DNA of 64,000 nucleotides from Bicyclus anynana (lineage: Eukaryota > Arthropoda > Insecta > Lepidoptera > Nymphalidae): NCBI RefSeq assembly GCF_947172395.1, contig NC_069083.1, positions 19,731,665 through 19,795,664 of the forward strand. The letters are read 5' to 3'. The notes under the pieces were generated by a model that was not told where the DNA came from, did no database searches, and saw only the letters and a program-made list of their open reading frames with translations. Both the position numbers and the translations under genes were made by a program. Position 1 is the stretch's first letter. Each line of letters starts with the position of its first letter. This document shows, in pieces, positions 24,561-33,444 of this stretch.

Positions 24561-26190
24561 TCACTCGCGGCGCGGTAACTACGGTTGAGGTTATGCACGT
24601 GTTAAATTTATTTATTTATATTATGTTATTTTTGTTATTGTTATTATGTCTAATTGATAATGATTTTTTTACCAATAATAATATTGGAACAGAATTATAA
24701 TTTGTTGTCATAAATATCTATTGTTACTTGTAAGATCAGTTCGGCTAAGATCGTCAGTCGGGTAAGTCCGTCAGTTCAGTATTTTTATAGAGAAACAATT
24801 TGATTAGTTGATAGGCGTTGTATGTTAATACATACTTTATCACGTAGTGTAATAGACCTGATATAAATCATTTTAGAAATGGCCAATAATATCATTGAAT
24901 GAAAATTTAAATAAACTGTGCCGATCTAATTGACTAACTTTATTAAGATAAGTATCCTTAATTCAATTTAATTTTATTAAAATAAATATATTGAATGTTA
25001 TTTAAGTTTTACTGAGAGTCAAGGTATTTTAAATAAAATAAAATAGAATCGTGACCAAATTAATCATTTATTTCTTTAATTGAACAATATTACTTTTAAT
25101 TTTAGTGACTCTACCGCCAGTTCGGAAAGTGCAGTCTCTTGTTGAGAAGAACGGCAAGAAACTCAACAAATTCTCTTTTAAAGTATTGGTTAATTACAAT
25201 TACAATATATAGGATAATAATTAATACCTTGAAATAGATAGTTCAATTAAGTCTTAACTTCAAGACAAATCAAAATAACATTAACCATTATTACAATACA
25301 AATATACAACGACGTAATTAGGTACTATATAATGTCGTTGCAAATATACCTAATTTCACATAAGTAATATTCGGATGTTATAACTTATCGTTACAACAAT
25401 ACAACATAATAAAATACAGTTTACAACAAAGATATTATGTATAAAATACTTAGCTTTCATAAAACAGCCTCAGAAACACAGGAAGACACCATAACAACAA
25501 CATTATTTGATATTTCCTAATCACACCGGCCAAGACGCCATTTCGTCATCATCCATGAACATCTCGATTCTTTACAAAACGCCTATTGGCTAATATTCCT
25601 TCTGCATTTGTTTGCAATAGACCAATCACACGCCATCTGCTCAAACTGACCACAGATTACTTGAGACCGCGTATCCTGACGCTCCGTGTCTATGCCAGTA
25701 ATTCCTCATTACATAGAATCATTCTTAGTAGTTCCTACCAGTGTTACCATATTCCAATAACGTTTATAATGACAACTATTACTTCTATTTACTTTTTAAT
25801 TACAATAATGTCAGATCTATATTCTAAGTTTTATTTTAAATAATATATGAAGAATTATCGAAACAGTATAATTAAGAATATATATATGTTCTACGTAATG
25901 ATATATATTTGAATTTCAATTTAAATAGAACATTACACGTGACGTCATATTTGGTCACCTAAACTTTGAAATTCGTCATGTAACATAACTGTTTGTATTT
26001 TCATTTAAACTTTATTATTGAATACAAAAATACTGTCTAAATATTAAATAATATTTAATTAACGTAAGAATTATCTGATAGGTCTAATTTCACAATGAAT
26101 CATACACATATTATCAATCAGCTTATCAGCTTAACTTTCAGCTATATTTATTTTTCACTACTTTATAAAATAATCTATCACGGCCAGACT
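24561..26190. other. AT-rich DNA without recognisable genes
   Basis: Around 1.6 kb of AT-rich sequence, with stops in all frames except a meaningless 85-codon ORF near 25,586. Around 25,110-25,180 there is a segment with CCGCCAGTTCGGAAAG and GGCAAGAAACTCA that resembles the end of another common lepidopteran interspersed repeat. I see no satellite here, although the satellite ends on the other side of the Copia element. Confidence 0.6.
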
Positions 26191-26194
26191 GACA

Positions 26195-26550
26195 AGTACT
26201 TCGCTCTCGAAGTACTCTCACATTTTTTTTTTTTTCAACTCATTCGTGGATTATGAACATGAATAATATATAAAAATAATGATGATGAGATGAAAATCAA
26301 AGAGACGAATGAAAATGTGTAGTTTTAATAATGAACATGACATGAATGAATCTTTCCTTCGCTCTCGAAGTACTTATTGTTAGTAACCTCATTCGTGGAC
26401 ATGAATATAAAATGAATAATGAGATGCAAATGAATAAGGTGAATGAAACGAAAGTAAGAGTTGTTAGTAATGGACATGACGTGAATGAATCTTTCCTTCA
26501 ATCTCGAAGTACTTATTGTTAGTAACCTCATTCGTGGATTATGAACCTAA
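26195..26550. repeat. Three imperfect copies of a 140-160-bp repeat
   Basis: The segment TCTTTCCTTCGCTCTCGAAG followed by TACTTATTGTTAGTAACCTC recurs near 26,344 and 26,483 (139 bp apart), with a partial, diverged copy near 26,200. Each copy holds an AGTACTTCG/CGAAGTACT-type palindrome, perfect in the first copy (arms 26195-26203 and 26208-26216). Short ORFs here are shadows of the repeat. Confidence 0.7.
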
Positions 26551-26574
26551 CTGAACAATGATGAGGTGAAAAGG

Positions 26575-27219
26575 AGTGGATTTCCTGATGACTCTGTACA
26601 CCCCATCCCACATGGACTCCCTGTCTTGGCGTTCGCAGAACGCCTTCCAACTTGCTGTTAGGGTATTTTGAAGTAGGGACTGTATTCGCCTATTACGTGC
26701 TCTTTTCTCCTCGGGTTTGCTTTGCGGATGCGACACCGTTTCGCAAGCATGTCTCTCTTCTTTTCCCTGAGTTCCTCCGTCCACCATTCAGTCTTTCCCA
26801 GTGGGACCCTTGGAGAAATTTTTGGAATAGCGTGCTCGCTAGCCTCTGTTACACACTGCGTGTAATTTTCGACCATTGTTTCCAAGGATACGGTATCTCG
26901 GATTCCAAGAATGGTGTTCTCCACAATGCCTCGTGACTCAAGACTGCTCAATAGATATCCTTCGAACGCAAGCCAGTCCGCCCTTGCGGTGTTATATCTC
27001 CGGGTCGAGGTTCTGCTTGCTTCTGCTCTACTGTCTGTAAGGTTCCTGTACCAGGATTATGCCAACCTTACTTTCAATTGCAGCCTGGAGGCACTCTTTT
27101 TGAGCTGCATAGCCTCTTCCCAGGTTTGCTTGTGCAAACCTTGTTTTTTCGATTTCTCTAGATCTAGTTTGATCATTGTTGACCTGAGCAACTACAGGGT
27201 CATCCCAGTCGCCAATTTC
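26575..27219 (-). pseudogene. Element E ORF2 remnant with deleted endonuclease
   Basis: The +1 frame after ORF1 shows diverged endonuclease-start sequence ending in GIILVQEPYRQ (the catalytic Glu region), and then jumps, near 27,040, to TRRYNTARADWLAFEGYL, which belongs after the endonuclease domain. About 170-190 residues, including the GGD.N and SDH motifs, are missing. The linker continues in pieces (KTEWWTEELREKKRDM, then WKAFCERQDRESMWDGVYRVIR across a frameshift near 26,720) and is lost at about 26,575 before the RT domain. Confidence 0.75.
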
Positions 27220-28171
27220 AGCAATATTGCACTGAGCTCCTGGCTATCCTGTCCCATTTCTGCCACTCCGAGCAGTTAGGACTGTATGCTGGATGTCTAT
27301 TGTTCTCGTTATTGGAACAGTTGGTACATTGTGGTGCTTCCGATTTTTTCGGGCATTCCCGCGAATCATGGGTTCCCACACAATGGCCGCAGGTTTGCTG
27401 GCTGTGGCATTCCTTCGCGAAATGTCCGAAACCCATGCACCGGAAGCATTGCACTATTGGCGACTGGTCTGAAGCTGGGATTACTTGGTAACCAATTCTG
27501 AGTTTTTGTTCCTTGAGCGACCTGTGAAGGCTAGGTGAGACTTCTATAACTATATTACAGGTTTCTGTATTACGTCCCTTAGTTCTTCTCACCACCCTTA
27601 CAGCTCGCTCTTCTTGCTTATCAATGGCTGCAAGTAAGCTCTTGTTTTGGTTAAGAATTGCTTCTTCCAGGTTCTTATCTGTTGTTTCCCTAATTACTCC
27701 TGTCAATCTGAGGAGTGGATTTTTCGCTTTTATTTGGGAAACAGTGAGCTTTTTGGGGCCCTCCTTGATGGCTCTTTCCAGTATTTCCCTTTCTTGTTTC
27801 GAGTCGCAAGAAACCAGGACTTTTTGGTTTTTCCTCTTACGTATAGAGCCTATGCCTACCCCCAATTCAATAACGTTGACACTGGTTTTAAGCTTTTTAA
27901 TAATTTCATCGCCAGTGTCGCAGGGGTCGGCAGACTCCACTAGCAAGGGAAATTGCGATCTAATCTCCGGTTTGGGCTGCGATAGTATTCCTGCATACGT
28001 CTTTGCCTCGCGTGGGGTTTCGACCCGCTCCGTCTGCCGAAACTCATTTGAGGGATAGTGTGACAACTGTCTTGGTGGAGTGCTATCTTGTATAGCTTGG
28101 GTAAGGTTGCCCACGTCCAGTCTGAGCAGGGCTATGTCGCACTGTATTGCATCCAGAGGCTCGTTAGACAC
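27218..28171 (-). pseudogene. Element E ORF1, zinc-knuckle part
   Basis: 317-codon frame containing the ORF1 core (KSLLAAIDKQEERAVRVV..., CNIVIEVSPSLHRSL) and three CCHC knuckles: C-FRC-MGFGHFAKEC, C-GHC-VGTHDSREC and C-TNC-...SPNC. In the LINE family these knuckles bind element RNA and telomere-directed complexes. The C-terminus is ...SSVQYC followed by TGA, the Tyr-Cys-stop ending shared with elements C, F, G and H. The ORF2 frame passes through this stop in +1 (GCT GAA) and reads toward the endonuclease start. Confidence 0.82.
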
Positions 28172-28224
28172 TGAAGGTGCTCTCTCCTTTAGAGTTAAGT
28201 CTACTAAAGTTTTGGCTTGCTCCT

Positions 28225-28880
28225 TCAGTAACTCTTCTGCCTCCAGTGCAATCCAGCGGACCGCCTCTGGGTGGCTTTAATTGCTGTGGATGTCTCTTTA
28301 TAAGCCTCCTCCAAAGAGACTACATGTGTCTTCCATGCAGCGGTATGTTTGGCCTCCATTTGACTTATGCGCCTCTCGTAGCTGACTTTGGCTCTTTCTT
28401 TATCAGCTATGTGGCGGTTGCGTGAGTCAGCCAGTCGCATAATCATTTCATGAAGACCGTGCAGTCCGCTGCACACGTCCTCCCGTATCTCTCTGCTAAT
28501 ATTCCTACTCTCCTCTAGCCGCGACTTGGTCTTATGAAGTAGGGCGTTAACCAGACGAGGCATCTCGTGGAGTGCTCCTCCACCCACTGCGGAGATGTCG
28601 GAATGAAAATATGAATCCTCGTCTCCGGCAGATTCTTTTGGTTCATCCGCCTGGGTGATACTACGCTCCAAGTTAGCCTCTGAGGCTGCTCTTATCTGAG
28701 CCCTGATGCGTAGGAGAGACGAGGCCTCTGATTTCGGCTTAAGCGGTCCCAGCTTAACGAATGGACCAGATGTAGGCGTGGATGTTGCTGCCACATCCCC
28801 CTCACTACTGCGCCTAGTGCGAGATAGCGCTTCAGGGGTGGATTGTAAGGGTGATTCGGCAGCACTGTCATAGTCGGTTT
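28225..28880 (-). pseudogene. Element E ORF1, N-terminal part
   Basis: Open minus-strand frame starting right after a poly(A) run, rich in Ser, Arg and charged residues. A probable coiled-coil segment (MEAKHTAAWKTHVVSLEEA) ends it. This is what the N-terminal half of a Gag-like ORF1 protein of an R1-clade LINE looks like: RNA binding and multimerisation in a ribonucleoprotein. There is no credible start codon, as the first Met codons lie in the A-rich tail of the neighbouring element. A frameshift between 28,225 and 28,171 separates it from the zinc-knuckle part. Confidence 0.6.
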
Positions 28881-29136
28881 TTTTTTTTTTTTTTTTATTA
28901 ATAAAACTAGTATCCACAGACGGTTCGTCCGTGCCCTTTTTTATGTTTATTAGTAAATTTATTATGTTACATTTTATTTGAGAAAAGTAAAACATACTCA
29001 GTTACATCATTAAGTATATCTAATTTGAAATTATAACTATAATTAATGCTATGTTAATGTATATCTATATATGTTATTATTATTATTATTTTTTTTTTTT
29101 TTTTTTGTTTTTTCTGTTTTTTTTTTTTTTTTGTTC

Positions 29137-29167
<31 letters not shown>

Positions 29168-29302
29168 TTTTTTTTTTTTTCTTTTGCTTCGATTTCTTGT
29201 TGTTTTTTTTTTTTTTTTTTATAACTATATTTTAATAAGAAGTACAGTTTTTTTTTTTTTTTTTTTTATTGTATATATTGTTATGTTTGCTTTATAATTT
29301 CT

Positions 29303-31387
29303 TTATGTATCTAGTGGCACGCTTAGTGAGGATTTCACCACCTTCTCATCCTTATTGGCTATCGCCATCCTTGTATTGTACTCCCTGATGTTTGCCGCGG
29401 AAGCAGATGTCGCCCGGGTGATGAAGTGGGCGGTAGCGTCACTGTTGTCATCGGTAAAGTATGTACACCATACCGTGTGACGTGAGACTGCCACTACGGC
29501 GTGGGAGACGCTCTCATATAGCTGGATCTTTTTAGCAGCTGTTCTGACGATTATGACCCTTTCGAATGTAGCTCCCTGTGCCTCATGAATGGTATTCACT
29601 CGCGATCCCTCACCTTTTCCATACCCTTCGGTCTTAAGCATTTCCTTTTCGCCTTGGGTATGGGTAAGGTACAACGTGTTTGTAGAGTCTTTCGGGATTT
29701 GCGATCCTGAATACCTTCTCAGCTCCAGAGACCTTACTCGAGGTTTGGACGAGTATATGCCGTTGTAGACTTCACTTAACGCATATGCTACATCCATAGG
29801 GTTCCTGTGCGTGCATAGCAGCTCTTGATTGACCCGTGCTACTTGGTTGGGACGGCAGTAATGGAGTTTGAAAAGGTTGTTCCTGTCTATGAATGGCAGT
29901 TGATTTTTATCACCAATTAAGAGGGTTTCGCTCGCTCCTACCAGTTTGGTTGCCATGATGATGGCGCCGAAGTGGTTCATCAAAGCTTCGTCGACGATGA
30001 GACGCGTGCATCTCGATCTCGCATGCTCTTGAAGACCATTCACTAATACCGACGCCATCGTCCGAACTTTCACTTTGGCATCCTTTCCTATGGTTGGAGT
30101 GAGCCTCTCTCTTAGGTCTTTGGCAGCTTCTGTTGTTGTTGTTATGACTACGTCACCTATTGGATCAAAGTTGTTTATGATCCATGTTGTTTTACCGCAT
30201 CCTGGAACTCCGTTGACCCATGTAAATTTGGGAACTGTCCATTGTTCCAGGGACTCGTTGTTTATCCCAGCAATAGTCTTGGCTCTCTCCAGAGTTTTCT
30301 CGTTGAGTATAACTCTGGTGCATCTAGCCACCACGACTATTGGGGCGTCCTGCGGTACTTTAAACTGTTGAGGTGACGTAGGTCTAGTTTGTTTTTTGTC
30401 CTCTTGAATACGGTCGACGAAACCGTATGTTGCACTATAAGCAACCATGTGGTCTCCCGATTCTTCACCTATGATGTTCTGTTTGGTGTTGTTGTCATAA
30501 ATCGCTGCTTCCGATTCCTTGAGCCTCACCTTTAAAAGGCCAGTGTTGCCGAAGTTGTAAGCTTGTAAGATTTCTTTACAGATTTTCTGGCTAACGACTT
30601 GCTCTGCTGTAGTGATAGCTTGGAATTCTAGGAAAGCGTTTATGACATGATCTAGGGGGCCACTCGGTTCCCTGAGCACAGGAGGTACTACTTGACCTTT
30701 TTCTGCCATGGTGCTTGTTGAACTAGATGTTGTTTGTGTTGTGCTTGGTTGTTTCTGTGTAAATGTCTGTAAGGCCTTTTCTACCCTTGTTGTTGTGTTT
30801 GTGATGTTTATTTGCTCTCTATTGCCGGAAATACTCTGCATGGCTGCAGAAAACCTGCTCACTGCGGTTCTGAACGTGCTCTTCATTCGTTCTGTTGTCG
30901 AGCTAGATTTTGGTTGGTTTTCCAGTGACCTTTTTAGTTGTAGTTTTTCCGAGCCGCTTGGTGCTTCAGGTGTTCCCGGGGCCGCGGGTGGGTGTTGTTT
31001 GTTTGGTTTAAGAAAACTGAGGTCTTCCCCTCTGTTTTCGTACACCACTACCTCATGTTTTACTGAAGCTTCCAAACAACCTACGTAGTCATCCACCGTG
31101 CCCTTCACATATCCTACCGCCATTGCATCCACGCTTATGCGTTTCGGAGTTACTATATTTATTGTGCTGAGTTCTTTGAGAACTTTGCTCGCCTGAGCAA
31201 ATGGAGTCACCAGATTGTTCCATTTGAATAGTACGATCTCTTTGTTTCTTGATCTTACTATTCTGCAGTGCGTATCGGCCACTGCTGTCTCAGGCAATGC
31301 GTTATAAGTTCTTCTCCTCATGGTGTTTCTAGAGGTGCTTCCGTTAAGTAGGGTCGCCAGGCCTGGTGAAATCACCACTCTGCCTCT
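29303..31387 (-). pseudogene. Element D: superfamily 1 helicase domain of ORF2
   Basis: About 690 codons ending at 29,303. The first third is variable and Ser/Thr-rich, with a conserved-looking N-terminal module. From about residue 380 (numbered from the start of the open frame) come the motifs of an SF1 NTPase/helicase of the type found in replicases of tobamo-like plus-strand RNA viruses: GVPGCGKTT (motif I, about 390), LIVDEA (motif II, about 460), LIGDKNQLPFID (motif III), THRNPMDVA (motif IV), HEAQGATFERV (motif V) and VVAVSRHT (motif VI). All key residues are present, so the ATPase could be active if expressed. A virus-derived SF1 helicase fused to insect R1 LINE ORF2 has, as I recall, been reported; here it sits in a telomere-associated element. 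Now cut off from the RNase H part, it has no convincing AUG of its own (the open frame begins with GTG). Confidence 0.85.
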
Positions 31388-31634
31388 GGCATCTGCGTTG
31401 CAGAAGCTTATACCCAGCCTTTCCTTTCCGTGTTGTTATCCATGAAGAGGGCCACTCCACGGAGCCGTATTCCCGGCTCACCTTGCCCTCCATAGTGCAG
31501 CAGCTGGATGATCGGCATCTGCGTTGCAGAAGCTTATACCCAGCCTTTCCGTGTTGTTATCCATGAAGAGGGCCACTCCACGGAGCCGTATTCCCGGCTC
31601 ACCTTGCCCTCCATAGTGCAGCAGCTGGATGATC
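31388..31634 (-). repeat. Tandem duplication of 121/126 bp that breaks ORF2-helicase
   Basis: Bases 31,514-31,634 (121 bp) and 31,388-31,513 (126 bp) are the same sequence apart from 5 extra bases (CTTTC) in the lower copy. The upstream RNase H frame and the downstream helicase frame are identical modulo 3, and the residues before the first copy's end run straight into those after the second copy's end. Hence the ancestral element had one continuous ORF2 carrying both enzymes, and the duplication is a later lesion. Confidence 0.88.
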
Positions 31635-33122
31635 GGCAGCTGTCGAACTTCAACTGTGGGGGCGTCGATGGTCTGTGTGGTCGGTGAACGGCTTCTTGTG
31701 GAGGAACCCTGATCTTGTGTTCCGGGTCTGTTGTTGGATATAGAGCTGTTCCTATTGGCAGCAGTCCTAAAAACTCTTTCGAGGAACTCAGTGAGGTATT
31801 TCCTTGTTTTAGGGTCTGCCAGTAGGGTGTGTAGAGCGTTTAATGTTATTTTTGTTTCTGTTTGGACTTCGAGTCCCATCCGCAATGCCGCAAAACGCGG
31901 ACAGTCCAGAATGATATGTTCTACGGTTTCTGCTACGTTTTCGTCGCATTCACATCCTGGGCTGTCTTTGAGCTGGAACCGGTGCAGGTATTGCGCAATT
32001 CCTCCGTGGCCTGTAAAGGCTTGACAGAGCAGATAGTTCGCCCCAATCTTCCTCACCAAGGCGTAAGCCGGGCCTACATCAGGGAAGAAGATTTTGGTGA
32101 TCTGTCCTGTATCGGAGGTGAAATACCTATCCTGCCACTTGCGTACTGATTCCTCTCGTATCTTTCTTTTAACATAGGATAGAGGAATTTTCGCATAGTG
32201 GGTGGAGGTATTGATGTTAATTGCTGCGGTTTTTGCCAGTTCATCCGCTCTTTCGTTCCCGGGCGTGCCGATGTGAGCTCTGATCCAAAATAATCTGATC
32301 TTTTTGTTATTGTTGTTGCATTTTTCAATGTTTATTTTTATTTGGCGAGCTAATTTGTGAATTGATTTGGGATTTTCGAGCAACTCAAGGGATGATCTTG
32401 AGTCGCTCATGATGTTAACTATAGGAGCATCGCTCCGTTTTGCAAGCAAAACTGCTTTGTGCAGTGCATAGAGTTCTGCTTGAAAAACGGTGCATGCTGG
32501 GTCTAATTTAAATTGGAGGAATTTGTTTTCAACTCCATTCTCCCACCATGTAAGGGCAGCGCCTACTTTGCCTTCTATCTTGCTGCCGTCCGTGTAGATG
32601 ATCGGACCTGTTACTTGGTGGGAACTTAGAGTTTTCACGTCCAAGGTTTCGAGGATCTCAAATTCCGTTTTGGTGAAGGTAGAGGGGTGAGGCTGGTCAA
32701 GGTAATGGACCCATTGTTCCATTTCTCTATCTGGCGGTAAAAAGTCGTTCGACTTGCCTTTTTTCGCCATGTAGAGTTGCGCAGCCTCTTGAACCCTTAG
32801 GTCGAGTGGGAGTAGCCCCGACAGGACTAACGCGGAGGTGAGTGAGACCGTACGATACGCCTTGCAGATCTTTTGTGCGTATCCCCTTTGGAGTCCATCT
32901 AGTAGATTACGTATCATTTGAACTCCATTGCGGGGTACCATACGCTTGCTGCGTACAGTGCAATAGGCTCAATCACCGCCACGTAGATGGTCCTTGTTAT
33001 CTCACTGTTTAGACCCCAAGTCACCCTCGCTGCGCATGCCAGTTGTTTATATATATCAGCCGTTTTCTTCCTGATGGCTTTTACATGCGATTCGAAAGTT
33101 AACCTGTGGTCTATGATAAGTC
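31478..33122 (-). pseudogene. Element D ORF2: RT thumb, RNase H, zinc finger
   Basis: Two overlapping frames joined by a frameshift near 32,940. First comes the RT C-terminal end (RLIIDHRLTFESHVKAIRK ... YVAVIEPIALYAASVW). Then LQRGYAQKICKAYRTVSL leads to an RNase H domain with IYTDGSKIEGKVGAAL (Asp), FQAELYALHKA (Glu), MSDSRSSLELL (Asp) and NERADELAK (Asp), so all four catalytic acids are present. A CECDENVAETVEHIILDCPRF zinc-finger motif follows, as in other TRAS-like ORF2 proteins. The frame ends at 31,478 only because a 120-bp tandem duplication shifts it; the helicase lies in the same frame beyond. Confidence 0.85.
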
Positions 33123-33155
33123 GGGTTGGGTTGGGTTGGGTTGGGTTGGGTTGGG
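33123..33155 (+). repeat. Telomere-type array, TTGGG x about 6.6
   Basis: Short pure GGGTT array between the A-tail of element C (T-run from 33,156) and the truncated 5' end of D. Its position is exactly what a telomere-repeat-specific insertion leaves behind. The unit reads TTGGG, not the usual insect TTAGG. Confidence 0.9.
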
Positions 33156-33195
33156 TTTTTTTTTTTTTTTTTTTTTTTGTCGCACACTTTCGCAC

Positions 33196-33215
33196 CTCCG
33201 ACATGGGGATCGGAG
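33196..33215 (-). promoter_or_regulatory. Element C 3' UTR hairpin CTCCGA/TCGGAG
   Basis: 6-bp stem with an 8-nt loop, about 18 nt before the A-tail of element C. The same stem sits at the same place in F, G and H. In SART1, 3' UTR stem-loops are known to be needed for target-primed reverse transcription; a similar RT-recognition role is inferred here. Confidence 0.7.
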
Positions 33216-33330
33216 CTCTTTTTTAGGGTTTCTGTTTTTTTTTTTTTTTTTTTTTTTTTTTTTGTGCGTGTTTATTATTATTACATTTTTTTTTTTTTTT
33301 TTTATTTTTTTTATTTTTTTTTTTTCTTTT

Positions 33331-33390
<60 letters not shown>

Positions 33391-33444
33391 TTTACATTAT
33401 ATACTTTTTGCGGAACTGGAATCAGTACCAACACGGTATTTTAT

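Larger units (their letters stand above)
26560..28880 (-). mobile_element. Element E: degraded TRAS-like non-LTR retrotransposon
   Basis: A minus-strand R1-clade relic. It has a frameshifted ORF1 with three zinc knuckles, the first codons of ORF2, an internal deletion of most of the endonuclease, and a 3' end lost before the RT domain. Its 5' end begins directly after the A-run (28880-28898 on the minus strand) that ends element D, so it was already truncated within ORF1 when D inserted, or recombination joined them. No telomere repeat or A-tail remains at 26,560. Confidence 0.75.
28880..33122 (-). mobile_element. Element D: 5'-truncated TRAS-like LINE with helicase
   Basis: Minus-strand element starting inside the RT domain, directly against a CCCAA array at 33,123, as expected for 5' truncation during target-primed reverse transcription. 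It then holds RT thumb, RNase H, C-terminal zinc finger and, unlike all other elements here, a helicase domain of about 690 codons. The 3' region (28,900-29,302) is AT-rich with five long T-runs on the plus strand, ending in the A-tail (minus strand) at 28,880-28,898. It lacks the CTCCGA/TCGGAG hairpin found in C, F, G and H, so it is a different subfamily. Confidence 0.85.

Noticed and set aside
24720..24790. Possible tRNA or 5' LTR right of Copia gag
   Set aside because: No cloverleaf can be drawn and there is no similarity to the presumed 3' LTR at 21,533-21,660.
29303..31387. Stand-alone endogenous RNA virus insertion
   Set aside because: The helicase frame is continuous with the RNase H/zinc-finger frame once the tandem duplication is recognised, it ends just before the LINE's A-rich 3' region, and no other viral domain (methyltransferase, RdRp) is present.
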